A stretch of 64,000 nucleotides of DNA from Zoogloeaceae bacterium (lineage in GTDB: Bacteria > Pseudomonadota > Gammaproteobacteria > Burkholderiales > Rhodocyclaceae): NCBI GenBank assembly GCA_024235655.1, contig JACKLY010000001.1, forward strand, positions 834,077 to 898,076, read 5' to 3'. A model generated the notes under the pieces. That model saw nothing but the letters and a program-made list of their open reading frames with translations, was not told the origin of the DNA and ran no database searches. The stretch's first letter is position 1. Every line of letters starts with the position of its first letter. The translations under genes and the position numbers were made by a program. Of this stretch, positions 27,182-34,657 are shown in pieces.

Positions 27182-27751
27182 ATGTCCATCAAGTCTGACA
27201 AGTGGATCCGCCGCATGGCGGAACAGCACGGCATGATCGAGCCGTTCTCGCCACAGCTCGTGCGCGAAGTGAACGGCCAGAAAATCGTCTCCTACGGCAC
27301 GTCGAGCTACGGCTACGACATTCGCTGTGCCGACGAATTCCGTGTATTCACCAACATCAATTCGACCATTGTCGATCCGAAGAACTTCGATCCGAATTCC
27401 TTCGTTGAAGTGTCCGGCAAGGGCTATTGCGTCATTCCGCCGAACTCCTTCGCGCTGGCGCGCACCATGGAGTATTTCCGCATCCCGCGCAGCGTGCTCA
27501 CCGTCTGCCTCGGCAAGAGTACCTACGCCCGCTGCGGCATCATCGTCAATGTGACTCCCTTCGAGCCGGAATGGGAAGGTTACGTGACACTGGAGTTCTC
27601 GAACACCACGCCGCTGCCGGCCAAGATCTATGCCGGGGAAGGTTGTGCGCAAGTGCTGTTCTTCGAGTCCGACGAGGTTTGCGAGACGTCGTACAAGGAC
27701 CGTGGCGGCAAGTATCAGGGACAGGTCGGCGTCACGCTGCCAAAAATTTAG
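27182..27751 (+). CDS. dcd: dCTP deaminase
   Basis: A 189-residue enzyme converting dCTP to dUTP, feeding dTTP synthesis through dUTPase. SYGTSSYGYDIRCADEFRVF, LGKSTYARCGIIVNVTP (with the catalytic region) and YVTLEFSNTTPLPAKIYAGEG(C)AQ are typical of bacterial Dcd, and the length is standard. The ATG at 27182 gives the canonical N-terminus MSIKSDKWIRRMAEQ; an upstream in-frame ATG at 27164 would add six unconserved residues and lies within the leader hairpin. Confidence 0.96.
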   Translation: MSIKSDKWIRRMAEQHGMIEPFSPQLVREVNGQKIVSYGTSSYGYDIRCADEFRVFTNINSTIVDPKNFDPNSFVEVSGKGYCVIPPNSFALARTMEYFRIPRSVLTVCLGKSTYARCGIIVNVTPFEPEWEGYVTLEFSNTTPLPAKIYAGEGCAQVLFFESDEVCETSYKDRGGKYQGQVGVTLPKI

Positions 27752-27768
27752 ACAAGAATCAATCATTG

Positions 27769-27823
27769 CAGAGACACAGAGGCACAGAGAAAAGTAGCTG
27801 ATCTCTGTGCCTCTGTGTCTCTG
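27769..27823. repeat. Perfect 22-bp inverted repeat between dcd and the decarboxylase gene
   Basis: Arms at 27769-27790 and 27802-27823 are exact reverse complements around an 11-base loop. The arms are built of CAGAGACACAGAGG-like purine-rich repeats. It lies after the dcd stop and could terminate or stabilise that transcript, but no clear T-run follows. A related though imperfect element sits upstream of the Epd-like gene (62465-62548). The two look like members of a dispersed palindromic repeat family. Confidence 0.85.
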
Positions 27824-27849
27824 TGCTTAACGGCATTCAGGAGTCGCTC

Positions 27850-30075
27850 ATGCGCTTTCACTTCCCGGTCATCATCATCGACGAAGACTTCCGTTCGGAA
27901 AATGCCTCGGGTCTCGGTATCCGTGCGCTTGCCGAAGCGATCGAAAAAGAAGGCATGGAGGTGCTTGGCGTCACCAGCTATGGTGATCTGTCCTCCTTCG
28001 CCCAGCAGCAGTCGCGTGCCTCGTGCTTCATCCTGTCGGTGGACGACGAGGAGCTGGTTAACCAGGCCGAGGAAACCATTGCCGAATTGCGCACCTTCGT
28101 TGAAGAGATTCGCTACAAAAATGCCGAGATCCCGATTTTCCTGCACGGCGAAACGCGGACGTCACGCCATATTCCGAACAACATCCTGCGTGAACTGCAT
28201 GGCTTCATTCACATGTTCGAGGACACGCCAGAATTCATCGCCCGCAATGTCGTGCGCGAGGCCAAGTCCTATCTGGATTCGTTACCGCCGCCGTTCTTCC
28301 GTGCGCTGGTGCACTACGCTGCCGACGGGTCGTACTCGTGGCACTGCCCTGGCCATTCCGGTGGCGTTGCTTTCCTGAAGTCGCCGGTCGGCCAGATGTT
28401 CCACCAGTTCTTTGGCGAGAACATGCTGCGGGCCGACGTCTGCAACGCCGTCGAGGAACTCGGTCAGCTGCTCGACCACACCGGCCCGGTCGCGGCCTCG
28501 GAGCGCAATGCGGCGCGCATCTTCAACTGCGATCACCTGTATTTCGTCACCAACGGCACCTCAACCTCGAACAAGATCGTCTGGCATTCGACGGTGGCGC
28601 CCGGCGACATCGTGGTGGTGGATCGTAACTGCCACAAGTCGGTGCTGCACTCGATCATCATGACCGGCGCGATCCCGGTGTTCCTGATGCCGACAAGAAA
28701 CAACTTCGGCATCATCGGCCCGATTCCGAAGTCCGAATTCTCTTGGGAAAACATCCAGAAAAAAATTGCGGCCAATCCATTTGCCGCCGGTTCGAATGCC
28801 AAGCCACGCGTGCTGACCATCACCCAGTCGACCTACGACGGCATCCTCTACAACGTCGAGGAAATCAAGGAGATGCTCGACGGCAAGATCGATGCGCTGC
28901 ATTTCGATGAGGCCTGGCTGCCGCATGCCGCGTTCCACGATTTTTATGGTGATTACCATGCCATTGGCGCCGATCGGCCACGTTGCAAGGAATCGATGGT
29001 CTTCTCCACACAGTCTACGCACAAGCTGCTGGCCGGCCTGTCGCAGGCCTCGCAGATCCTGGTGCAGGATTCCGAAGACCGGAAGCTGGATCGCGACATC
29101 TTCAACGAAGCCTACCTGATGCATACCTCGACCTCGCCGCAATACTCGATCATCGCCTCATGCGATGTGGCGGCGGCAATGATGGAGCAGCCGGGGGGCG
29201 GTGCACTGGTCGAAGGGTCGATTGCCGAGGCGCTGGACTTCCGCCGCGCCATGCGCAAGGTGGGTGTCGAGTGGGGCGCCGACTGGTGGTTCAAGGTCTG
29301 GGGGCCGGATGACCTGTCCGAGGAAGGCATCGAGGAACGCGAAGCCTGGATGCTGAAACCGGGTGAGCGCTGGCACGGCTTTGGCAAGCTGGCCGATGGT
29401 TTCAACATGCTCGACCCGATCAAGGCGACGATCATTACCCCGGGCCTTGACGTTGACGGCGACTTTGCCGACAGCGGCATCCCTGCAGCCATTGTCACCA
29501 AGTACCTGGCCGAGCACGGCGTCATCGTCGAGAAATGCGGGCTCTATTCCTTCTTCATCATGTTCACCATCGGCATCACCAAGGGGCGCTGGAATACCAT
29601 GGTGACCGAGCTGCAGCAGTTCAAGGACGACTACGACAAGAACCAGCCGCTGTGGAAGGTGCTGCCCGAGTTCTGCCAGAAGCATCCACGCTACGAGCGC
29701 GTCGGCCTGCGCGACCTGTGCCAGCAGATTCACGATGTCTACAAGGCCAATGACGTTGCCCGCCTGACCACGGAAATGTATCTCTCCGACATGGTGCCGG
29801 CGATGCGCCCTGCCGATGCCTTCGCCAAGATGGCGCACCGCGAGATCGAGCGCGTCTCCATCGATGCGCTGGAAGGCCGAGTCACCAGTGTGCTGCTGAC
29901 CCCCTATCCTCCGGGTATTCCTCTGCTGATCCCGGGGGAGGTATTCAATGGCACCATCGTCAGCTATCTGCGCTTTGCCCGCGATTTCAATGCCCGTTTC
30001 CCCGGCTTTGAGACCGATATCCACGGTCTGGTCAAAGGTGAGGATGGGCGCTATTACGTGGACTGCGTCAAATAG
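27850..30075 (+). CDS. Ornithine/lysine/arginine decarboxylase, fold-type I PLP enzyme
   Basis: A 741-residue enzyme of the inducible Orn/Lys/Arg decarboxylase family. The N-terminal wing/receiver-like domain (about 1-130, FPVIIIDEDFRSENASG) is followed by the PLP domain with WHCPGHSGGVAF, NGTSTSNK, DEAWLPHAAFH and the PLP lysine Lys392 in STQSTHKLLAGLSQAS. The C-terminal domain ends the protein. ATG 27850 has AGGAG seven bases upstream; a GTG at 27823 falls in the palindrome. Which amino acid is the substrate (arginine, lysine or ornithine) is not decided by these motifs. The product would be a polyamine precursor. No antiporter gene is adjacent, so a biosynthetic role is as likely as acid resistance. 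Confidence 0.9.
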   Translation: MRFHFPVIIIDEDFRSENASGLGIRALAEAIEKEGMEVLGVTSYGDLSSFAQQQSRASCFILSVDDEELVNQAEETIAELRTFVEEIRYKNAEIPIFLHGETRTSRHIPNNILRELHGFIHMFEDTPEFIARNVVREAKSYLDSLPPPFFRALVHYAADGSYSWHCPGHSGGVAFLKSPVGQMFHQFFGENMLRADVCNAVEELGQLLDHTGPVAASERNAARIFNCDHLYFVTNGTSTSNKIVWHSTVAPGDIVVVDRNCHKSVLHSIIMTGAIPVFLMPTRNNFGIIGPIPKSEFSWENIQKKIAANPFAAGSNAKPRVLTITQSTYDGILYNVEEIKEMLDGKIDALHFDEAWLPHAAFHDFYGDYHAIGADRPRCKESMVFSTQSTHKLLAGLSQASQILVQDSEDRKLDRDIFNEAYLMHTSTSPQYSIIASCDVAAAMMEQPGGGALVEGSIAEALDFRRAMRKVGVEWGADWWFKVWGPDDLSEEGIEEREAWMLKPGERWHGFGKLADGFNMLDPIKATIITPGLDVDGDFADSGIPAAIVTKYLAEHGVIVEKCGLYSFFIMFTIGITKGRWNTMVTELQQFKDDYDKNQPLWKVLPEFCQKHPRYERVGLRDLCQQIHDVYKANDVARLTTEMYLSDMVPAMRPADAFAKMAHREIERVSIDALEGRVTSVLLTPYPPGIPLLIPGEVFNGTIVSYLRFARDFNARFPGFETDIHGLVKGEDGRYYVDCVK

Positions 30076-30115
30076 GTGCCGGCTTGAATCTGCGCGTCAT
30101 TAGGTGCATGATTCG

Positions 30116-30901
30116 ATGATGTTTTTAAGCGACAGGCCTGATCGGTTATTTTTGTCTGTGCTGGCACCCCTGCTTTTTCTGATCGGGCTGGCAGGCGAGG
30201 CGCAGGCTGAGGCGGCAGCGAATGTTGTTTTTGCCACTGGTGCGGCAAGGATCGTTGCAGCGGATGGCTCGATCCGGGCTGCGGCGCGCGGTACGGCCGT
30301 TCAGGCAGGAGAAATGGTCGACACGCAGGATGGCAGGGCTCAGTTGCGATTCAGCGATGGAGCAGCCATTTCGCTGCAGCCGGGCACGCAGTTTCGGGTT
30401 GAGCAGTACCGTTTCGTCGAGCAGGATGGGCGTGCTGGTGAGGATGACATGGTTGTCATGCGTTTCCTGAAGGGCACGCTGCGCGCCATCAGCGGCCTGA
30501 TCGGGCGGCAGAAACGCGAGCAGTATCGAATGGATACGACAGTCGGCACGATTGGTATTCGTGGAACGGAGTACGGTGCAGCGTTGGGTGACGGTGGCTT
30601 GTCCGTCACAACCTACGCGGGGCTGGTCGAGGTTTGTAATGATGCAGGTTGCGCCTTGGTTGCGCCGGGGCAAACGCTGGTGGTGCCGGGCAACAATGTG
30701 AAGCCGCAGCTCAAGGGGGCCGCAGAGCCTCTCGAGCTGCCCAGGGGAGCTGCCGTACCACAGTTGCCGCCGGTGCAGCCGTCTGCGCCGGTGGTGCCGC
30801 AGCAGATGCCGGTAGTGCCGCAGCAGATGCCGGTGGCACCTCAGCAGATGCCGGTTACAGCGCCACCTGCAACAAGTCCAACCTACGGGCCGAATTACTA
30901 A
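30116..30901 (+). CDS. Exported FecR-domain protein with Pro/Gln-rich tail
   Basis: About 261 residues with a Sec signal (LFLSVLAPLLFLIGLAGEAQA) and a FecR domain at about 35-185: GRAQLRFSDGAAISLQPGTQFRVEQYRF, LKGTLRAISGLIGR and TVGTIGIRGTEYG. The tail carries three 7-residue repeats PV(V/A)PQQM. No anti-sigma helix, sigma factor or TonB receptor is present, so it is not a classical FecR iron regulator. The ATG at 30116 has AGGTG nine bases upstream; GTG 30104 and ATG 30119 are alternatives. It is 21 bases upstream of the TPR-barrel gene and is a paralogue of the FecR protein two genes on. Confidence 0.8.
   Translation: MMFLSDRPDRLFLSVLAPLLFLIGLAGEAQAEAAANVVFATGAARIVAADGSIRAAARGTAVQAGEMVDTQDGRAQLRFSDGAAISLQPGTQFRVEQYRFVEQDGRAGEDDMVVMRFLKGTLRAISGLIGRQKREQYRMDTTVGTIGIRGTEYGAALGDGGLSVTTYAGLVEVCNDAGCALVAPGQTLVVPGNNVKPQLKGAAEPLELPRGAAVPQLPPVQPSAPVVPQQMPVVPQQMPVAPQQMPVTAPPATSPTYGPNY
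30788..30850 (+). repeat. Three 21-bp tandem repeats in the FecR protein gene
   Basis: Three imperfect direct copies of a 21-base unit, beginning CCGGTGGTGCCGCAGCAG, encode Pro-Val-(Val/Ala)-Pro-Gln-Gln-Met. The unit is a multiple of three, so copy-number change would only alter the length of the disordered tail. Confidence 0.88.
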
Positions 30902-30922
30902 ATCAGGGGTGTCAGCAGGGGG

Positions 30923-32260
30923 ATGTCAGTGCGAAAAGATAGGGTGCGAATAATTGAGGGGCTGGCAACTGTCGTGTTGGTGTTTTTCTCATTCACTGCA
31001 ATTGCCGATGAGCTGACCGAGAAAGCCAGGGCTCTCCTCGGTGAGGGCAAGTCGTCTAAGGCCTATCAGTTGCTGGAACCGGCGGAGGCGGTACGCGCAG
31101 GGGATAGTGATTACGATTTCCTGCTCGGCCTGGCAGCGCTGGATGTCGGGCAGAATACCCGGGCCGTTTTTGCGCTCGAACGGGTGCTGGCCATGGATCC
31201 CAACAACGTCCGTGCCCGCGCTGAAATTGCACGTGCTTACCTTGCCCTTGGCGAGACGGAGACCGCTACTCACGAGTTTGCAACAGTCAAGAAACAGGGG
31301 GTGCCTGCCGATGTTGCAATGACCATTGACCGTTATCTTGATGCTGTGCGACGAATCGAAGATAAAAATCAAACAAGTCTTACCGGATACCTTGAAACTA
31401 CAGCGGGTTACGATACGAATGTCAATGCCGGGCCAAACAGGACGACGGTTGCAATTCCAGGATTTGGTTCGCAACCTTTCCGTTTAACCAAAGACAGCCA
31501 AGCGAATCAATCATCTTTTGGAGCAATCTCTGGAGGATTTAACTTGCGAACTCCTATTGGTGCCGGTTATATGCTATTAGCTGGTGCCTCAGCGTATCAA
31601 AAGAGCAATTTCCATAGGCATCAATTTGATACGCTGAATGGTGATGTTAACGTGGGTGTTTCGAAGTCTGCCGATCAGGATGTTTATACTTTGATGGCAC
31701 AGGCGGGCAGTGTCAGTGTTGATGAATCACAGTTTCGCAAACATGCTGGGTTGACTGGTCAGTGGCTACGCAATCTTGATGCACGAAATCAGATCGGAGC
31801 CTTTGCCCAATACACTGACCTGCAATATCAATCATCAAAACAATCCATTCGGGATGCTAACCGCTGGGTCGCAGGCGCTAGTTATGCACACCTTTATCGC
31901 GAAGGGATTATGGTTTTTGCCAGTGCCTATGGAGTTCAGGAGCAGCCTCAAAAGGATAATGTCGGGTGGCTGGGATTTGATGGGGTTGGTATACGACTTG
32001 GTGGACGTATGAATTTAAGCGCGGATACCGTCTTGTTTGGTGGCGCCACTTGGGAGCATCGTGGCTACGATAAGGCTGATCCATCATTTCTCGAAACAAG
32101 AAGGGATAACCAGTACGGATTGCTTCTGGGTGCGACACGCTACTTTTCCAAAGAATGGAGCGTGACACCACAAGTGGCATTCACGAAGAATAGCTCAAAT
32201 ATCAATTTGTTTGAGTACCGCCGGGAAATGTTCTCGGTGTCGGTGCGCCGTGAATTCTGA
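30923..32260 (+). CDS. TPR plus outer-membrane beta-barrel protein, Slam/type XI secretion translocator-like
   Basis: A 445-residue exported protein. After the signal (ATVVLVFFSFTAIA) come TPR-like helices (about 35-150: GKSSKAYQLLEPAEAV, NTRAVFALERVLAMDPNN, ARAEIARAYLALGETETA). A beta-barrel of about 290 residues rich in alternating strands begins TTAGYDTNVNAGPN and ends in SVRREF with a terminal Phe, as outer-membrane barrels do. N-terminal TPR plus barrel is the layout of Slam (DUF560) translocators. The next gene encodes a possible cargo. Base composition falls sharply at about 31,320, where the TPR part gives way to the barrel. Assignment rests on architecture and the GYD(T/S)NVN motif, not on a profile search. 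Confidence 0.68.
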   Translation: MSVRKDRVRIIEGLATVVLVFFSFTAIADELTEKARALLGEGKSSKAYQLLEPAEAVRAGDSDYDFLLGLAALDVGQNTRAVFALERVLAMDPNNVRARAEIARAYLALGETETATHEFATVKKQGVPADVAMTIDRYLDAVRRIEDKNQTSLTGYLETTAGYDTNVNAGPNRTTVAIPGFGSQPFRLTKDSQANQSSFGAISGGFNLRTPIGAGYMLLAGASAYQKSNFHRHQFDTLNGDVNVGVSKSADQDVYTLMAQAGSVSVDESQFRKHAGLTGQWLRNLDARNQIGAFAQYTDLQYQSSKQSIRDANRWVAGASYAHLYREGIMVFASAYGVQEQPQKDNVGWLGFDGVGIRLGGRMNLSADTVLFGGATWEHRGYDKADPSFLETRRDNQYGLLLGATRYFSKEWSVTPQVAFTKNSSNINLFEYRREMFSVSVRREF

Positions 32261-32281
32261 TCTGGTGCATGAGGAGGAAAT

Positions 32282-33670
32282 ATGACCATCCATACGGTTT
32301 TTAAGTTTCGGAATCATGCGCTGATGATGGCGCTCGCGGCTGCATTTCCTGTTGTTTCTTATGCCGCCGGCGCGGCCAGAGTAGATTTTTCTGTGGGGCC
32401 CGTTAGTGCTGTAAATGTCGCGGGTACGCATCGAACGATTGGCAAGGGTGGGGAATTAGGTAGTGGAGAATTAATAGTTACTGGTGATGGTGGTCGAGCT
32501 CAACTGCGGTTTTCCGATGGCGGAATGGTCTCACTCCAGCCAGGGTCTGAATTTAAAGTGGATGACTACAGTTTCTCCGGCAAAGCGGAAGAAGACAAAG
32601 GTTTCTTCAGTTTGCTTAAAGGCGCAATGCGTACAATTACGGGGTTGGTTGGTCGAAGCAATAAAAATGCTTATCGAGTGACGACTTCGGTTGCGACAAT
32701 TGGTATTCGAGGTACAGAATTTACAGTGGCTTATACCGGAGCCAACAGCATTGCTGTTTCTACCGGCGAAGGAATGATTGAGGTTTGTAATAATGCAGGG
32801 TGTGCTCTGATTCCCGCGGGATCTTCGGCGATTGTCGCAGGGCCAAATACAGAGGTCAGGCGAAGTGATATCAAGCCACGTCTTGATCCTGCGCAACCCG
32901 ATATGGTGCAGGTTGTTACGTATTCAACTAGTGATGATCGCTATCCAGATGGAAAAGTGAATTTACAGGATTTGACAGGAACAAACCCAAGTTCTTTGAA
33001 AAAGACTGCTGTGGTTAGCACTCCGCTCGTTTCCGGCGCTGGTTACGCTCTTGCCTATGCGGGCCATAATGGCAGTTCTTCTGAATACGGGCTTGATACA
33101 TCCGGAACTGCTTCTTTCGATTCAGCTAATGCTCTTACTTCTTTCATTGGATCGGGTAGTTATTCAAAAACGGTATCGGCTGGTGCATTTTCTGCCGATG
33201 GTGTCATTGGCTGGGGTCGTTGGAGCTCAGGAACATCCTCTTCTGGATCGTTAATTGACTTCCATTATGCGGTCGGCAAGCCGTCCTCAACTCCCGATCT
33301 GGTTGCACTCGGCGGAATCAATGCTGACTACACCTATAATCTGATTGGCTATACCTTACCCACGGCTCAGAATGGAACAGTTGGCCAAGCGCCATCAGGA
33401 TCCCTGTCTGCGAATTTCCGAGATGCCTTTGGTGTGTCAACAGTGAGCATCAACTTAACTGTTCCCATTGGCGGGAGTACCTTTTCGATTGTTGGTAGTC
33501 AGGCGTACGTAAGCTCATCAATGCCGCAGACCTTTACGGTCAATACAGCATGTGCAACGGTCAATGGATTTTTTGCTGGATCCAATGCAACTCATGCAGG
33601 CGTTGCGTACAAACTTGATTCGGGTGGGGGGATGGGGGACGTTCATGGGTCAGCTGCTTTCAAGCGCTGA
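32282..33670 (+). CDS. Secreted FecR-domain protein with C-terminal barrel resembling a T11SS cargo handle
   Basis: A 462-residue protein with a Sec signal ending near SYA-AGA and no lipobox Cys. The FecR domain spans about 30-200 (AQLRFSDGGMVSLQPGSEF, LKGAMRTITGLVGR, VATIGIRGTEFTV). The remaining 260 residues are Gly/Ser/Thr-rich beta sequence ending VNGFFAGSNATHAGVAYKL then VHGSAAFKR. This fits the small TbpB-like barrel used as a handle by Slam/type XI cargo. AGGAGG lies before the ATG. It sits directly after the Slam-like gene. The FecR part is clearly paralogous to that of the gene at 30116, but this gene is much more A+T rich. Confidence 0.65.
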   Translation: MTIHTVFKFRNHALMMALAAAFPVVSYAAGAARVDFSVGPVSAVNVAGTHRTIGKGGELGSGELIVTGDGGRAQLRFSDGGMVSLQPGSEFKVDDYSFSGKAEEDKGFFSLLKGAMRTITGLVGRSNKNAYRVTTSVATIGIRGTEFTVAYTGANSIAVSTGEGMIEVCNNAGCALIPAGSSAIVAGPNTEVRRSDIKPRLDPAQPDMVQVVTYSTSDDRYPDGKVNLQDLTGTNPSSLKKTAVVSTPLVSGAGYALAYAGHNGSSSEYGLDTSGTASFDSANALTSFIGSGSYSKTVSAGAFSADGVIGWGRWSSGTSSSGSLIDFHYAVGKPSSTPDLVALGGINADYTYNLIGYTLPTAQNGTVGQAPSGSLSANFRDAFGVSTVSINLTVPIGGSTFSIVGSQAYVSSSMPQTFTVNTACATVNGFFAGSNATHAGVAYKLDSGGGMGDVHGSAAFKR

Positions 33671-33680
33671 TTTTTTGAAG

Positions 33681-34646
33681 CTAGTCGCGAGTGATCCAAT
33701 CGAGATACGACTGTCTCTGCTCAATACTGCACCGTCTCACAGCACTGCAGCGTGCGTTCTGTGACATTTTCGATCGTAGAGCTCTGTTCTCTCCCAATTC
33801 AATAATGCGGTCGAACGCTTCCTCTTGATTTTCAATGATGAACCCATTGATTCCGTTATCAATCCAATCAATATATCCACCATTTTCAGATACAACGACT
33901 GGTATTCCTGCCGCTAATGCTTCAATGACTACACGCCCAGAAGCTTCAGGAATTCCAGGGGCGGTCCGATAAAAAAAGCAATCCAACTGTGCCAGAAACA
34001 CCCCTGTTTGTTCCTGTTCCACGTCAAGAATTTCTAAAGTCGGTATTTCGTGCAGTTTATTTCGCAGGTGGTTAGCCCCCATTAGTCGTAGATTGTATCC
34101 TTGCCAAGCCAGCATGCGCCATATCGATAGATCATCTGGGTGATGCTTGGATATATCATCACGAGAGTGTCGACCAATGAAATATTGTCTTTGTCGTTTT
34201 GGCCTTTGCTGTTGATAATCTGCCAGATTGATAAGCGGGGGGCAAATGATTCCGGGCAATGCCAACGAATCGCGTAATAAAGAGGAGACGAAAACATATT
34301 CAGCATCAGGCAATGATGGTCGGTCTAAAAATGCCAGAAACCCAAACGTATGAGCAATCGAAAACAAGTTACAGATTACGATGAGTCTGCGGGGCTGGGC
34401 GTAGTTCAGCCAAATGCCGGGCTCCTGATGTGTGCCAACCATTATTAAAGTGCCGCCGCGTGGATATTGGCCAGCAAAACTGTTTATGGCCGTGGCACCA
34501 AAGCTTATTTCCGTATGTCTTGGGCGATCAGACCAGAGCTTGACAGAATGGCCCGCAAATCTCAGCGCTCTATAAAGCTCCGAAGCGTGGTGCTCAGTAC
34601 CTCCGGTCCCATCGAATCGCGTGACAATATGAATGGTCTGTCCCAT
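33681..34646 (-). CDS. Family 4-type glycosyltransferase
   Basis: A 321-residue GT-B enzyme. The N-terminus has FDGTGGTEHHASELYRAL (Gly-rich acceptor-side loop) and the C-terminal Rossmann domain has GIPEASGRVVIEALAAGIPVVVSENGGYIDWI, the E-x7-E donor-site motif of GT4/Glycos_transf_1. It is shorter than most GT4 enzymes (about 370). Its stop faces the FecR/handle gene end (10 bases apart) and its start is only 11 bases from the divergent OGT-like gene. The gene is A+T rich like its neighbours. It likely adds a sugar to a surface glycan or protein; the acceptor is unknown. Confidence 0.85.
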   Translation of the reverse strand: MGQTIHIVTRFDGTGGTEHHASELYRALRFAGHSVKLWSDRPRHTEISFGATAINSFAGQYPRGGTLIMVGTHQEPGIWLNYAQPRRLIVICNLFSIAHTFGFLAFLDRPSLPDAEYVFVSSLLRDSLALPGIICPPLINLADYQQQRPKRQRQYFIGRHSRDDISKHHPDDLSIWRMLAWQGYNLRLMGANHLRNKLHEIPTLEILDVEQEQTGVFLAQLDCFFYRTAPGIPEASGRVVIEALAAGIPVVVSENGGYIDWIDNGINGFIIENQEEAFDRIIELGENRALRSKMSQNARCSAVRRCSIEQRQSYLDWITRD

Positions 34647-34657
34647 AGTTCATAAGT

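Noticed and set aside
30116..33670. Classical FecI-FecR-FecA iron signalling locus
   Set aside because: No ECF sigma factor, no TonB-dependent receptor and no anti-sigma N-terminal helix; both FecR proteins have cleavable signals.
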